Below, piece by piece: positions 16,790 to 25,042 of a stretch of 64,000 bases of DNA. This stretch comes from UBA4923 sp040767365 (GTDB lineage: Bacteria > Bacillota > Clostridia > Saccharofermentanales > DTU023). A program made the translations under genes and the position numbers. The notes below the pieces were generated by a model. It made no database searches. It was not told the DNA's origin and worked only from the letters and a program-made list of their open reading frames with translations. Where the stretch lies: the NCBI GenBank assembly GCA_040767365.1, contig JAXGOR010000003.1:1-64000 (forward strand), in the 5' to 3' direction. Every line of letters starts with the position of its first letter. Within the stretch, counting starts at the first letter, position 1.

Positions 16790-17368
16790 ATGAAGAGGAA
16801 GATCATGGCCCTTGCGGTCGGCGTTCTATTGGTCCTGGTGTTTCCATCGTCCTGCGCGGACAAGGAAGTGATTAAAAGGGAAGCTATGCCGGGCGGTATC
16901 AGAGACTGGTCCCGGGTGGACGCGCCCAAGTTCATTGAATCAAAGGACTTGGAGCGATTCGAATGTGAATTCGGTTTCCAGGAGAGACAGGAGGAGGGTT
17001 ACTTCTACGCCATCTTCGAGATGGTAGGGGGGGACCAGGCCGCCCGGTGCCGGATGGTAGGCTTTGATGGTTCGAGGCCGGTCCTCCAGCTGGATTTTGA
17101 GGCTCCGTCCGCCGCCCTCGACGACCTCCAGTCACTTGTCGATCAACACGATCTTGCCAAGCATAACGGCCTGGACAGGGTGGCCAACGGTCTGCCGGAA
17201 CGCACGGGGTCCCGCCTCCTGGTGGAATATGCCTCGGGTGAACATATCTATGCCTATGACAACACCCGCCCCATTTTGGACTACAGGGCGGAGATTGCCC
17301 TCCATGAATTCTTCCGGGGCCTGGCCCGGGAGGCGGGACTCCTTGACGCTGGCCAGGAGGGGGATTAG
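16790..17368 (+). CDS. Lipoprotein, paralog of the one at 41.5 kb
   Basis: 192 residues with a signal peptide and lipobox near PSSC. It aligns along its whole length with the lipoprotein at 41518-42096, also 192 residues. Shared blocks: GG[IF]xDxSxxDAPKxI, ALDDLQSLVDQH versus VLDDLQALADQH, NGLP, SGExIxAYDNxxxxL, and an ALxxFF near the end. Both sit behind a similar upstream stretch with GTGATAxGCTGGG and a strong AGGAGG-type site. Function unknown; a surface lipoprotein family of this organism is the safest reading. Confidence 0.8.
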   Translation: MKRKIMALAVGVLLVLVFPSSCADKEVIKREAMPGGIRDWSRVDAPKFIESKDLERFECEFGFQERQEEGYFYAIFEMVGGDQAARCRMVGFDGSRPVLQLDFEAPSAALDDLQSLVDQHDLAKHNGLDRVANGLPERTGSRLLVEYASGEHIYAYDNTRPILDYRAEIALHEFFRGLAREAGLLDAGQEGD

Positions 17369-17448
17369 GCCGTATCCGGCCCTTCCACCAGCCAGGGTAT
17401 GCCATAATAAATGCGTCCAAATCGGGTTCATAATAGCTGGAGGTTGAA

Positions 17449-18462
17449 ATGACAGGGGCAGTAAAACACGGGCTGGCGCCTTGGTCTGAAGAGAAGGGCA
17501 TCCAGACGGTATGTGTGCTTACCAGTGGTGGTGACGCGCCGGGCATGAACGCGGCCATTCGCGCCGTGGTGCGGGCGGGCCTGCATGAAGGGTACAGGAT
17601 CCTGGGTTGCCGCCGTGGTTTTCATGGTTTGTGGCGCGGGGACTTCATCGAGTTGGACGGTCGTTCCGTTTCAGAACGATTGCAGCGGGGCGGGACCTTC
17701 CTGATGACCACGCGGAGCCAGGCCTTCAACTCTCCGGAAGGCGTGCAAAAGGCCTTTGAGATGTGCAGGGTGTTCGGCATCGACGCCCTGGTGGTGATTG
17801 GGGGCGATGGTTCCTTTCGCGGGGCCCTGGACCTGGCCAGGTTGGGTCTTCCCGTAATCGGCATACCGGGCACGATTGACAATGACATCGGCTGTACGGA
17901 GTACACGATCGGCTATGATACCGCCATGAACACAGCCATGGAGGCGATTGACAAACTGCGGGACACGGCTACTTCACATGAGCGCTGCAGCTGCATCGAG
18001 GTCATGGGCAGACGGGCGGGTTATATCGCGCTGAATGTGGGCGTGTCCTGCGGGGCGGAGGTCATCCTGATCCCGGAAGTGGAAGTGGATTTCGAAAAAG
18101 ATGTCTTGCGGCGTCTGCTGGAATGCCACAACAGCGGCAAGTACCATTATATTGTGGTCGTCGCGGAAGGGGCCGGCAATACCGTTGAATTCAGCGACCG
18201 GATTGAGGCCCAGACTGGTATCGAGTCCCGGGTGACCATCCTGGGCCACCTGCAGCGCGGTGGCAGCCCCTCTGTACGGGACCGCCTCCTGGCAAGTCAG
18301 ATGGGGGTTCTCGCCATAAAAAGCCTGGTCGCCGGTGACTATGGAAGGGTGGTGGCCTATCAGGAGGGCCGGGTTATCACCCTGGAAATAGAAGAGGCCT
18401 TGAGGATGACGAAAACCATATCCCGGAAGGAATTGGAGACCGCCTACAAAATCGCCCTCTGA
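17449..18462 (+). CDS. pfkA: 6-phosphofructokinase, ATP type
   Basis: 337 residues, PFK fold. TSGGDAPGMNAAIRA near the N-terminus, GGDGS at 118-122, and PGTIDND at about 140-146 holding the catalytic Asp. Gly in GGDGS (where PPi-dependent enzymes have Asp) indicates ATP as the phosphoryl donor. It phosphorylates fructose 6-phosphate in glycolysis. An N-terminal extension of about 17 residues precedes the usual start of the fold; GGAGG seven bases upstream supports ATG 17449 anyway. Convergent with the TetR gene. Confidence 0.95.
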   Translation: MTGAVKHGLAPWSEEKGIQTVCVLTSGGDAPGMNAAIRAVVRAGLHEGYRILGCRRGFHGLWRGDFIELDGRSVSERLQRGGTFLMTTRSQAFNSPEGVQKAFEMCRVFGIDALVVIGGDGSFRGALDLARLGLPVIGIPGTIDNDIGCTEYTIGYDTAMNTAMEAIDKLRDTATSHERCSCIEVMGRRAGYIALNVGVSCGAEVILIPEVEVDFEKDVLRRLLECHNSGKYHYIVVVAEGAGNTVEFSDRIEAQTGIESRVTILGHLQRGGSPSVRDRLLASQMGVLAIKSLVAGDYGRVVAYQEGRVITLEIEEALRMTKTISRKELETAYKIAL

Positions 18463-18493
18463 TCCGGGGAAAGTGAGCTCGCGGACAGCCAGG

Positions 18494-19102
18494 TCAGCTC
18501 AGGCCCTTCAGGAGGAGCTGATAGGAGGCCGCCATGGCGGTCTCGACCGGCAGGCCGGCCAGGGGGCGGTAGAGGTTGTGGACAAAGGCCGCCAGCGCGC
18601 CCAGGATAGCCATCTCCCGATAGTAATCGTCTTGGGGATCCAGGGGCAGGATCAAGCCTTCTTTTTCCCCCGCCTCAAAAATGTCCTGGTAGGTCCGCTT
18701 GATCCAGAGATTATTGGCCTGGAAGAAGTCCTGGTAATCGGCCAGGTGTTCGTAAAAATCCCGCAGATCCCCCAGGGGCGAAAACAGCTTGCATTGCTCC
18801 TTGTTTTCCCTGGCTTGATTGGCCAGGATCCGGAGGATGGCATAGTATTTTTCCTGAAAGCTGTCTTTGCCCTTCACCTCAAGGTAGGCCCGCTGCAGCC
18901 TCAGGCCGATATGATGCAGGATGGCCCTGGAGATGGCCTCCTCCTTGCTCTTGAAATGATCGTAGATGGTCCCCTTGCCTACCTTGGCCTCTTTCGCGAT
19001 ATCCGAAACCTTGATGGTATAGGGATTGACCCCCCGCTGGATCAGGGCCATGATGCCGTCAATGATGGCCTTTTCCTTCTGGTTGAACTCATCTTTCCGC
19101 AT
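18494..19102 (-). CDS. TetR-family regulator of the RND pump
   Basis: 202 residues. Residues about 8-55 form the TetR DNA-binding domain: YTIKVSDIAKEAKVGKGTIYDHFKSKEEAI. The C-terminal helical domain would bind an inducing ligand. The start codon overlaps the end of the RND gene by 14 bases, so pump and regulator form one operon. A palindromic TetR-type operator lies upstream of the pump gene, so the likely circuit is autorepression released by a pump substrate. Confidence 0.9.
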   Translation of the reverse strand: MRKDEFNQKEKAIIDGIMALIQRGVNPYTIKVSDIAKEAKVGKGTIYDHFKSKEEAISRAILHHIGLRLQRAYLEVKGKDSFQEKYYAILRILANQARENKEQCKLFSPLGDLRDFYEHLADYQDFFQANNLWIKRTYQDIFEAGEKEGLILPLDPQDDYYREMAILGALAAFVHNLYRPLAGLPVETAMAASYQLLLKGLS

Positions 19103-22100
19103 GATCGGGAACCCCCTCCCTGTCCTCTGTTTCCACCTTGTCGCGGTGGAGCAGGTCGTAGATGACCGGGATAACTATCAGGGTCAGCAGGGTCGAGTAG
19201 ATGAGCCCGCCGATGGAGACGACGGCCAGGGGCTGGAGCATCTCCGAGCCCATGCCCACGCCCAAAGATAGGGTGGAAAGGCCCAGGATGGTGGTGGCCG
19301 CGGTCATGAGGATGGGCCTCAACCTTATGCGGCCCGCCTGGATCAGGGCTTCCCGTTTTTTCAGGCCCGACCGTCTGAGCTGGTTGGTGAAGTCGACAAA
19401 GACGATGCCGTTATTGACCACCACCCCGCTCAGGACCAGGAAACCCAGCATGGCGATGACACTGATTTCGTAGCCCAGGATGAATAAGGCCAGAAGGCCC
19501 CCCGTGAAGGCCATGGGGATGGTGAACATGACGATGAAAGGTGAACGCAGGGACTGGAACTGAACCACCATGATCAGGTAGATGAAGGCAATGGCCAGGA
19601 TCAGCATGTAGCCCAGGTCCTCCAGGGAATCCTGTATGACCTGGTTTTCGCCCGCCAGCTCAATCCGGTAACCCGGCGGCAGGTCATAGGCCTTGATTCT
19701 CCTTTCGAAATCCCGGCTGACCAGGCCGATGTTGTGTTCCGTATCAATGCCGGCCGTGACCGACAGGTATCTTTGCTGTTTGTCCCGCCTGATGGAGGCC
19801 AGGCCGCTCCCCCGGTTGATGCTGGCAATATCGCCCAGCCTTACCTTGACCTCTTCATCGGCGCTCCTGCCTGCCAGTTCGAGCTCTTTCAAATCACTCT
19901 CCCCAAGATCCAGCGTGACCTCATCCAGGACGATAACCGGATAATCCTTGCTTTCGACCGTCAGGGTTGTGGCCGCCCGGCCCCCTGAGAGGGTATCGGA
20001 TAGCTTGGCGTAGACCTGGGCTACGGTGAGTCCCTTGGCCATGGCCTTTTCCTTGTCCACAACAATCCGCATCTCGGTCAGGGTCTCCTCCTGGCCGTAG
20101 GCCACATCCACTGTCCCCTCGACCTCCTGGAGGATTTCTCCTAAATCCCGGGCGATGGCCTGGAGGGTATCCAGATCGTCACCCTTGACCATGAGCTCGA
20201 TGCCGGACCCACTCAAGGCCGACATGTCCATATTGGAGGATTGGACGCTGATTTCAGCGGCCAGATCCTGGGTCGCGGCCAGGATCTCCCTTTCCACGGC
20301 CTTATTGTCCAGGGGCCGGTCCTGGTCCAGCAGGAGGTAGAAGGACATGGTGTTTTGCCGCATGCCGCCCCCGCCCATGATGCCGGCCCCTGCCATGATG
20401 CCACCCTCAAAAGCCCCGATGGTCTCAATCCCCTCCAGGGCCATGAGCCTGTCGACAATCACTTCTGTTGACTCGAGCAACTCATCCCTGCTGGTTTCCT
20501 TGTCCAGTCGGACCGACAGGGACATCTGGGGGGCGTCCATGTCGGGGATGAAGGAAGTCCCCAGCGAAAGGGCCAGGACCAGGCTGAGGACAGCCAGCCC
20601 TACCACGCTCAGAAGGATGAGGGCCCTGTGTTTCAGGGACCAGCCCAGGAATTTTACATAGGCACTGGAAAAACCATGGAAGAGTCGACTCTTTTTCTCC
20701 TTCGATTTTTTGAGCATGTTGGAGGCCAACATAGGTACCAGGCTCAGGGCCACAATGAGGCTGGCCAGCAGGGAATAGGCAATGGTCAGGCCCATGTCGG
20801 TGAAGATCTGCCTGGAGATGCCCTTGACAAAGACAATGGGCAGGAAGACGGAGGCTGTCGTGACGGTCGAGGAGATGATGGCGCCACCGATTTCCCTGGC
20901 CCCCTTGACACTGGCTTCCACGGTCGACAGGCCTTCAAGTCTCAGGCGGTAGATATTCTCGATCACAACAATGGAGTTGTCCACCAGCATGCCCACCCCC
21001 AGAGCCAGGCCGGCCAGGGAGATGACATTGATGCTGACCCCGGTGAAATACATCATGGCAATGGCAAAAATCAGGCTGATGGGGATGGATACGGCGATAA
21101 TGAAGGTGGGCCGGATATCCTTCAGGAACAAGAGCAGGATCAGGATGGCCAAAAGACCGCCATAGACTACATTCCTCAGGACGGAGTCAACGACGATGTC
21201 AATATACATGCCCTGGTCCATAAGGGCAGTGATGCTCAGCCCTTCCATTGCCAGCTCCAGTTCCCCGGCCTTGGTCCGGATGGCCTCCGCCACTTCCGCC
21301 GTGGAAAAGGTGCTCTGCTTTTGAAAGGTAAGGATGACCGCGGCGTTGCCGTTGACCCTGGCGTAGCTTTCGGCGGAATTATCCTTTATTGACAGCTGGG
21401 CCAGGTCCCGGAGATAGATCCGGCCGATACCCTGGTCCCCTGTATCGAAAAGCAGGAGATCCTCCATCTCCTCACTATTCTTGAATTTTTCCCCCACCTT
21501 GACCAGGAGCTCCTCGCCCTGCCCGGACAGGGACCCGGCCGGCATGGAAAAGTTTTGCGCCGCCAGGATCCCGGATACCATCTCCCTGGTAATCACGCCG
21601 TCCAGGGAGGCTTTCTTGAAGGCTTCGTCCCGGGCCTTCTCGAATTCATCCAGCTGTTCAGTCAGGGTTTTCTCACCTTCACTGAGCTTCTCCCTGGCCC
21701 TTTCCATCTCCAGGGTCAAGAGGGTCCTGCCGGCGGAAAGTTCCTGTTCCTTTTGGCCGAGTTCATTGATTTGTTGGTCCAGGAGTCCCTTGCCTCCGGC
21801 AAGCTCCTGCTTTTTTTCATCGAGCGTCTCAAGGCCCTTGTCCAGTTCAGCCTTGCCGGCTGCCAGGAGCTGGACGGCCTGATTCATTTCATCCTTCAGG
21901 TCGCCGATCATTCCCTGAATTTCACCGCGCCCCAACTGGCCGGTATCCTGCAGGCTTTCTTCAATGGCCTGGATATCCGGGCCCAGCGCGTCCCGGATCC
22001 CCTGGGGGAGGCCCTGTAAGAGGGCAAGCAGGGCCATCCTGGTCTCATCCTGCCGGTCAAGCCAGTTGTCGTCCGCTTCCAGGAGGCCCTTTTCCAGCTC

Positions 22101-22988
22101 ATCCAGTACGTTAATGATGGTTTTCAGGCTGTTCTCCTGAACCAGTAGCTCGATCCGCTGATCGCGAAGCCCGGCTTCAGCCTGGAGGAGCTCCTTTTCA
22201 CCGGCCACAAGCTCTGACCGGGCCTGGTCCAGCTGGGTCCTGCCCTGCTTAATTGCCCTTTGTCCCTGATCCAGTTGCGCGGTCTGCTTCTTTTCCTCGG
22301 AGTCCAGTTTGGCCAGGCCTTCCGCAAGTTCGGACTGGGCCTCTTCAAGCTTGTCCTCCGCCTCGGCCAGTTCTTCATCAAGCTTGTTGAGCAGGCGCTT
22401 GTTCAAGCCATCGATCTTCCCCCTGTCCAGAAGGATTTCCACCCTCTCCTCGAGCAGGCCCGTAGCGGAAATGGAGGCCAGGCCCGGAATGCTCTCCAGC
22501 CTGGGGATGATATCTTCCTGGACTTCCCTCGAGATCTCGATCATGTCCATGCCTTCAATGTCGATCGAGGCGATCATGATGGGCAGCATGTCCGGATTGA
22601 GCCGGAGCAGCATGGGTGAGCTGATCCCGTCAGGCCAGGCGGACTTGACCAGATCCAGCAGGCCATTGATCTCAATGGTGGCGGAATCCATATTGGTGTC
22701 GTTGTTGAACTCCAGGATCACGACTGAGGAGTTCTCACTGGAGACCGAGTTGATCTGCTTGACATTACTGACAGTTGCCATGACCTGTTCCAGGGGTTTG
22801 GTCACGATTATCTCGACCTCCTCGGGGCTGGCTCCCGGGTAGGAGGTCATTACAAGTACATAGGGCAAGTCAAAACTGGGCAGAAGGTCCGTCTCCAGGT
22901 TGATGAAGGAGATTGCTCCCAGGAGGAGGATAAGTACGACGGCCACAACCACCGTGTAGGGTCTTTTTACGCTGAATCCCGCTAACAA
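19089..22988 (-). CDS. RND-family exporter with a large coiled-coil insert
   Basis: About 1,299 residues, roughly 250 longer than AcrB/SwrC-type transporters. Normal RND parts are visible: TM1 followed by SYPGASPEEVE, the second half with ISLAGLALGVGMLVDNSIVVIENIYRL (proton-relay helix), and a mirrored C-terminal half ending near IYSTLLTLIVIPVIYDLL. The insert, at about residues 205-455, is Glu/Lys/Gln/Leu-rich heptad sequence that precedes the usual porter-domain segment AAQNFSMPAG. No adaptor or outer-membrane channel gene is nearby, as expected of a Gram-positive cell. TTG 22988 is preferred because GAGAGG lies nine bases before it; TTG 23006 would extend it by six residues. Confidence 0.88.
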   Translation of the reverse strand: MLAGFSVKRPYTVVVAVVLILLLGAISFINLETDLLPSFDLPYVLVMTSYPGASPEEVEIIVTKPLEQVMATVSNVKQINSVSSENSSVVILEFNNDTNMDSATIEINGLLDLVKSAWPDGISSPMLLRLNPDMLPIMIASIDIEGMDMIEISREVQEDIIPRLESIPGLASISATGLLEERVEILLDRGKIDGLNKRLLNKLDEELAEAEDKLEEAQSELAEGLAKLDSEEKKQTAQLDQGQRAIKQGRTQLDQARSELVAGEKELLQAEAGLRDQRIELLVQENSLKTIINVLDELEKGLLEADDNWLDRQDETRMALLALLQGLPQGIRDALGPDIQAIEESLQDTGQLGRGEIQGMIGDLKDEMNQAVQLLAAGKAELDKGLETLDEKKQELAGGKGLLDQQINELGQKEQELSAGRTLLTLEMERAREKLSEGEKTLTEQLDEFEKARDEAFKKASLDGVITREMVSGILAAQNFSMPAGSLSGQGEELLVKVGEKFKNSEEMEDLLLFDTGDQGIGRIYLRDLAQLSIKDNSAESYARVNGNAAVILTFQKQSTFSTAEVAEAIRTKAGELELAMEGLSITALMDQGMYIDIVVDSVLRNVVYGGLLAILILLLFLKDIRPTFIIAVSIPISLIFAIAMMYFTGVSINVISLAGLALGVGMLVDNSIVVIENIYRLRLEGLSTVEASVKGAREIGGAIISSTVTTASVFLPIVFVKGISRQIFTDMGLTIAYSLLASLIVALSLVPMLASNMLKKSKEKKSRLFHGFSSAYVKFLGWSLKHRALILLSVVGLAVLSLVLALSLGTSFIPDMDAPQMSLSVRLDKETSRDELLESTEVIVDRLMALEGIETIGAFEGGIMAGAGIMGGGGMRQNTMSFYLLLDQDRPLDNKAVEREILAATQDLAAEISVQSSNMDMSALSGSGIELMVKGDDLDTLQAIARDLGEILQEVEGTVDVAYGQEETLTEMRIVVDKEKAMAKGLTVAQVYAKLSDTLSGGRAATTLTVESKDYPVIVLDEVTLDLGESDLKELELAGRSADEEVKVRLGDIASINRGSGLASIRRDKQQRYLSVTAGIDTEHNIGLVSRDFERRIKAYDLPPGYRIELAGENQVIQDSLEDLGYMLILAIAFIYLIMVVQFQSLRSPFIVMFTIPMAFTGGLLALFILGYEISVIAMLGFLVLSGVVVNNGIVFVDFTNQLRRSGLKKREALIQAGRIRLRPILMTAATTILGLSTLSLGVGMGSEMLQPLAVVSIGGLIYSTLLTLIVIPVIYDLLHRDKVETEDREGVPDHAER

Positions 22989-23019
22989 GTCAATAAGGCC
23001 TCTCAATCAGATTAGGGTC

Positions 23020-23037
23020 CGACCGACTGGTCGGTCG
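23020..23037. promoter_or_regulatory. TetR operator at the RND promoter
   Basis: A perfect inverted repeat CGACCGAC-TG-GTCGGTCG. On the minus strand it directly follows an extended -10 (TGC-TACTAT, about 23046-23054), so it would cover the transcription start. Location and form fit a TetR dimer site. Confidence 0.75.
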
Positions 23038-23108
23038 ACAGGCTCCATAGTAGCACAGGCCGGAGGAAATAAAAATGAAGGGTCCGGATTGTATTGGATG
23101 TGCCAGCT

Positions 23109-23819
23109 TCAGGCTGACCAGGCGGCCAGCCGCTTGCCGGTCTGTGCGTACCGCCAACGGTTGACCCGGAAGAAGACCTGGATGGAAAGGCCTGTCAAAA
23201 GGGTGAGGAGGGCATAGTGGGCCGGGAAGGCAAGCCACCAGAAGGCCTGCGGCAAGGAGGACCTGATGAAGGGGGCGTCGAGCAGTTTGTAGATGAGAAG
23301 TTTGCCTGGTTCCTCGACCCAGGGGCGGATCAGCAGGGCCCAGGTCGCCAGGCAGAAGATCCCTCCCCAAAGCTTGTTCCGGTCGGAGGGTCCATGGAGC
23401 CTGGTCCCGACAGTGGACAAACCCAGGAAGTAGAGACTGGCGTGATTCAGCATAGACCTATAGATCTGCCAAGGGGGGAAGGAGGCGTAGAGCGGCCCGC
23501 CTCCAAGGATCAGAGCCAAAAAATAAAAAAAGCCTGCCATCAACCCGGAATAGCTGGGCCAGCAGGAGTGACAATGCTTCTCCAGGAGAATGAAGGCCGG
23601 GACAATAAAATAGGCGACAGCGGAAAATTCAACGGGAAACTGAATTGCCGATCCCTTAAGGAGGGGGAGGGAATAAAGGAGGCAGTTGCCCATGAGGAGG
23701 GCAAGGGCAACCGCCTTGAAGACCAGCTTCCTTGTAGGGTCGGGGCCGCGGCAGATCCTCTCCGCGATCCAGTGGACCGATCCAAAGAGAATGAGGGCGA
23801 CCGCGTTGAGACCGTACAT
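23109..23819 (-). CDS. Integral membrane protein of unknown function
   Basis: 236 residues with six or seven hydrophobic segments, Trp-rich, without a signal peptide. Features: a short KHCHSCWP loop and LNHASLYFLGL in a later helix; the layout recalls the YwaF/TMEM164-like membrane family, but the match is weak. ATG 23819 has AAGGAG upstream and starts 10 bases after the HAAS gene, making it the third gene of the PadR operon. Confidence 0.7.
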   Translation of the reverse strand: MYGLNAVALILFGSVHWIAERICRGPDPTRKLVFKAVALALLMGNCLLYSLPLLKGSAIQFPVEFSAVAYFIVPAFILLEKHCHSCWPSYSGLMAGFFYFLALILGGGPLYASFPPWQIYRSMLNHASLYFLGLSTVGTRLHGPSDRNKLWGGIFCLATWALLIRPWVEEPGKLLIYKLLDAPFIRSSLPQAFWWLAFPAHYALLTLLTGLSIQVFFRVNRWRYAQTGKRLAAWSA

Positions 23820-23829
23820 ATCCGTCTCC

Positions 23830-24561
23830 TTAGCCTGCCGGGATCCTGGTAAACCAATTCCAGCTATGCCAGAATTCAAAGCTTCCCGTCGACAGGACCG
23901 CCGCGAGGAAGGCCAGGGTAAAGCTGATGGCACAGAGGGTGAAGGCGAGCAGGGCGGTCAATCTCAGGCGCCGGTTGATCCTGCCCCCAAGCTGGGGATG
24001 GATGGCCAGACCGGGCAAGGTGGCCTGACCTGACGCCGAGGCAATAGTATTATGGCGGAAGCGGGCGTAGGAACGCGCGAGCTGTCGGATGAAGGCAGCG
24101 TAATAAAAACATCCGACCGCCAGGAGTACCGACAGGGAGGCCAGTGAGATGCCAAAGATGGCGCCGGTCCAATAAGGCAGGGTCGGGATCAGGGAGCTGA
24201 CCTGGATGCCGCCCAGCAAGACCACAGCCAAGCCCCCGAAGGCCAGGGAAGAGGCCAGGAGGACAATTCCGGCCAGGATCAGCAAGAGTAAAAGGAGGGC
24301 GACCGGTAAGTTGATCAGGACAAAAATCACCCTGGTCATCCTGCCTGAACCTTCCCGACCCCGGTCGGGGCCGTCCGGCTCAAATTGGGCGGCGAGCATG
24401 ACCGGATCCCCCAGTTTGGCAACGATCTCTTCCTCAGGAAAGCCATCCGCCAACTTGAAGGCGAAATGTTGCTCATATTCGTTGACAATGTCATCCCTGT
24501 CCGCAATCTGTCTTATCGTCAGCTCATCGGTGAGTCTGGATAAGAATTCATTTTTCGTCAT
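23830..24561 (-). CDS. HAAS-domain (DUF1700) membrane protein
   Basis: 243 residues. Residues 1-65 form the HAAS/DUF1700 domain (MTKNEFLSRLTDEL, then a DIVNEYEQHF segment and FPEEEIVAKLGDP). It is followed by four or more membrane helices. These proteins are nearly always encoded after a PadR regulator, as here, and are thought to work with it in sensing membrane or envelope stress. It overlaps the PadR gene by 14 bases. Confidence 0.88.
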   Translation of the reverse strand: MTKNEFLSRLTDELTIRQIADRDDIVNEYEQHFAFKLADGFPEEEIVAKLGDPVMLAAQFEPDGPDRGREGSGRMTRVIFVLINLPVALLLLLLILAGIVLLASSLAFGGLAVVLLGGIQVSSLIPTLPYWTGAIFGISLASLSVLLAVGCFYYAAFIRQLARSYARFRHNTIASASGQATLPGLAIHPQLGGRINRRLRLTALLAFTLCAISFTLAFLAAVLSTGSFEFWHSWNWFTRIPAG

Positions 24562-24880
24562 GAGAATTATCCTCCAATAACTTTTCGACCGTGGCCGCGA
24601 ACGCGAGGTATTCAGCCTTGTCCCTTGCGAACTGTTCCCGGCCCAGGGGGGTCAAGGCATAATATTTCCGGGGGGGCCCTCCGCTTTCTTCCTGCAGGTA
24701 GGTTGTCAGCAAGCCTTCATTTCTGAGTTTTCTCAGGATTGGATAGACCGTACCGACCGCGATATGGATATGGCTTGCCAGGTACTCGGATATTTCATAG
24801 CCGTAATAGTCACGCCCCCTGAGCAAGGAGAGAAGGCAGAGCTCCAGAACGCCCTTCTTGTACTGTGGGTTCACCGGCAT
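24548..24880 (-). CDS. PadR-family transcription regulator
   Basis: 110 residues, the small single-domain (PadR-s2) type. The winged helix is complete: KKGVLELCLLSLL, YYGYEISEYL, GTVYPILRKLRNEGLL, then KYYALTPLGRE. It precedes and overlaps the HAAS gene. AAAGGAT before ATG 24880. A 20-base palindrome covers its own promoter, so autorepression is likely. Confidence 0.93.
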   Translation of the reverse strand: MPVNPQYKKGVLELCLLSLLRGRDYYGYEISEYLASHIHIAVGTVYPILRKLRNEGLLTTYLQEESGGPPRKYYALTPLGREQFARDKAEYLAFAATVEKLLEDNSHDEK

Positions 24881-24917
24881 ATCCTTTCTTTCTTTTCATG
24901 GCCATCAAGTAACATTG

Positions 24918-24961
24918 ATAATCTACTAGTAGATTATATATAGTAGTTGGACAGCTGTCAA
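24918..24961 (-). promoter_or_regulatory. PadR operon promoter with overlapping operator
   Basis: Consensus promoter on the minus strand: TTGACA (24956-24961), 17-base spacer, TATAAT (24933-24938). A perfect 20-base palindrome (24918-24937, core ATCTACTAGTAGAT) overlaps the -10 box and start site. A full-consensus promoter blocked by a palindrome is typical of strong, tightly repressed operons. Confidence 0.85.
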
Positions 24962-25042
24962 CCGGGTCCAGGCATTGACGGCTGGTTTTTTTATCGACAT
25001 ACTATGGAATAGATTATTTGCCAGGCACAGAGGAGGTGCGAG

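Noticed and set aside
20628..21392. 254-codon plus-strand frame
   Set aside because: Antisense to the RND exporter; Gly/Asp/Gln-rich repeats are typical of the opposite strand of membrane-protein genes.
23020..23037. Palindrome as an RND terminator or attachment site
   Set aside because: It is upstream of the pump gene, next to a -10 box and has no T tract; a TetR operator fits better.
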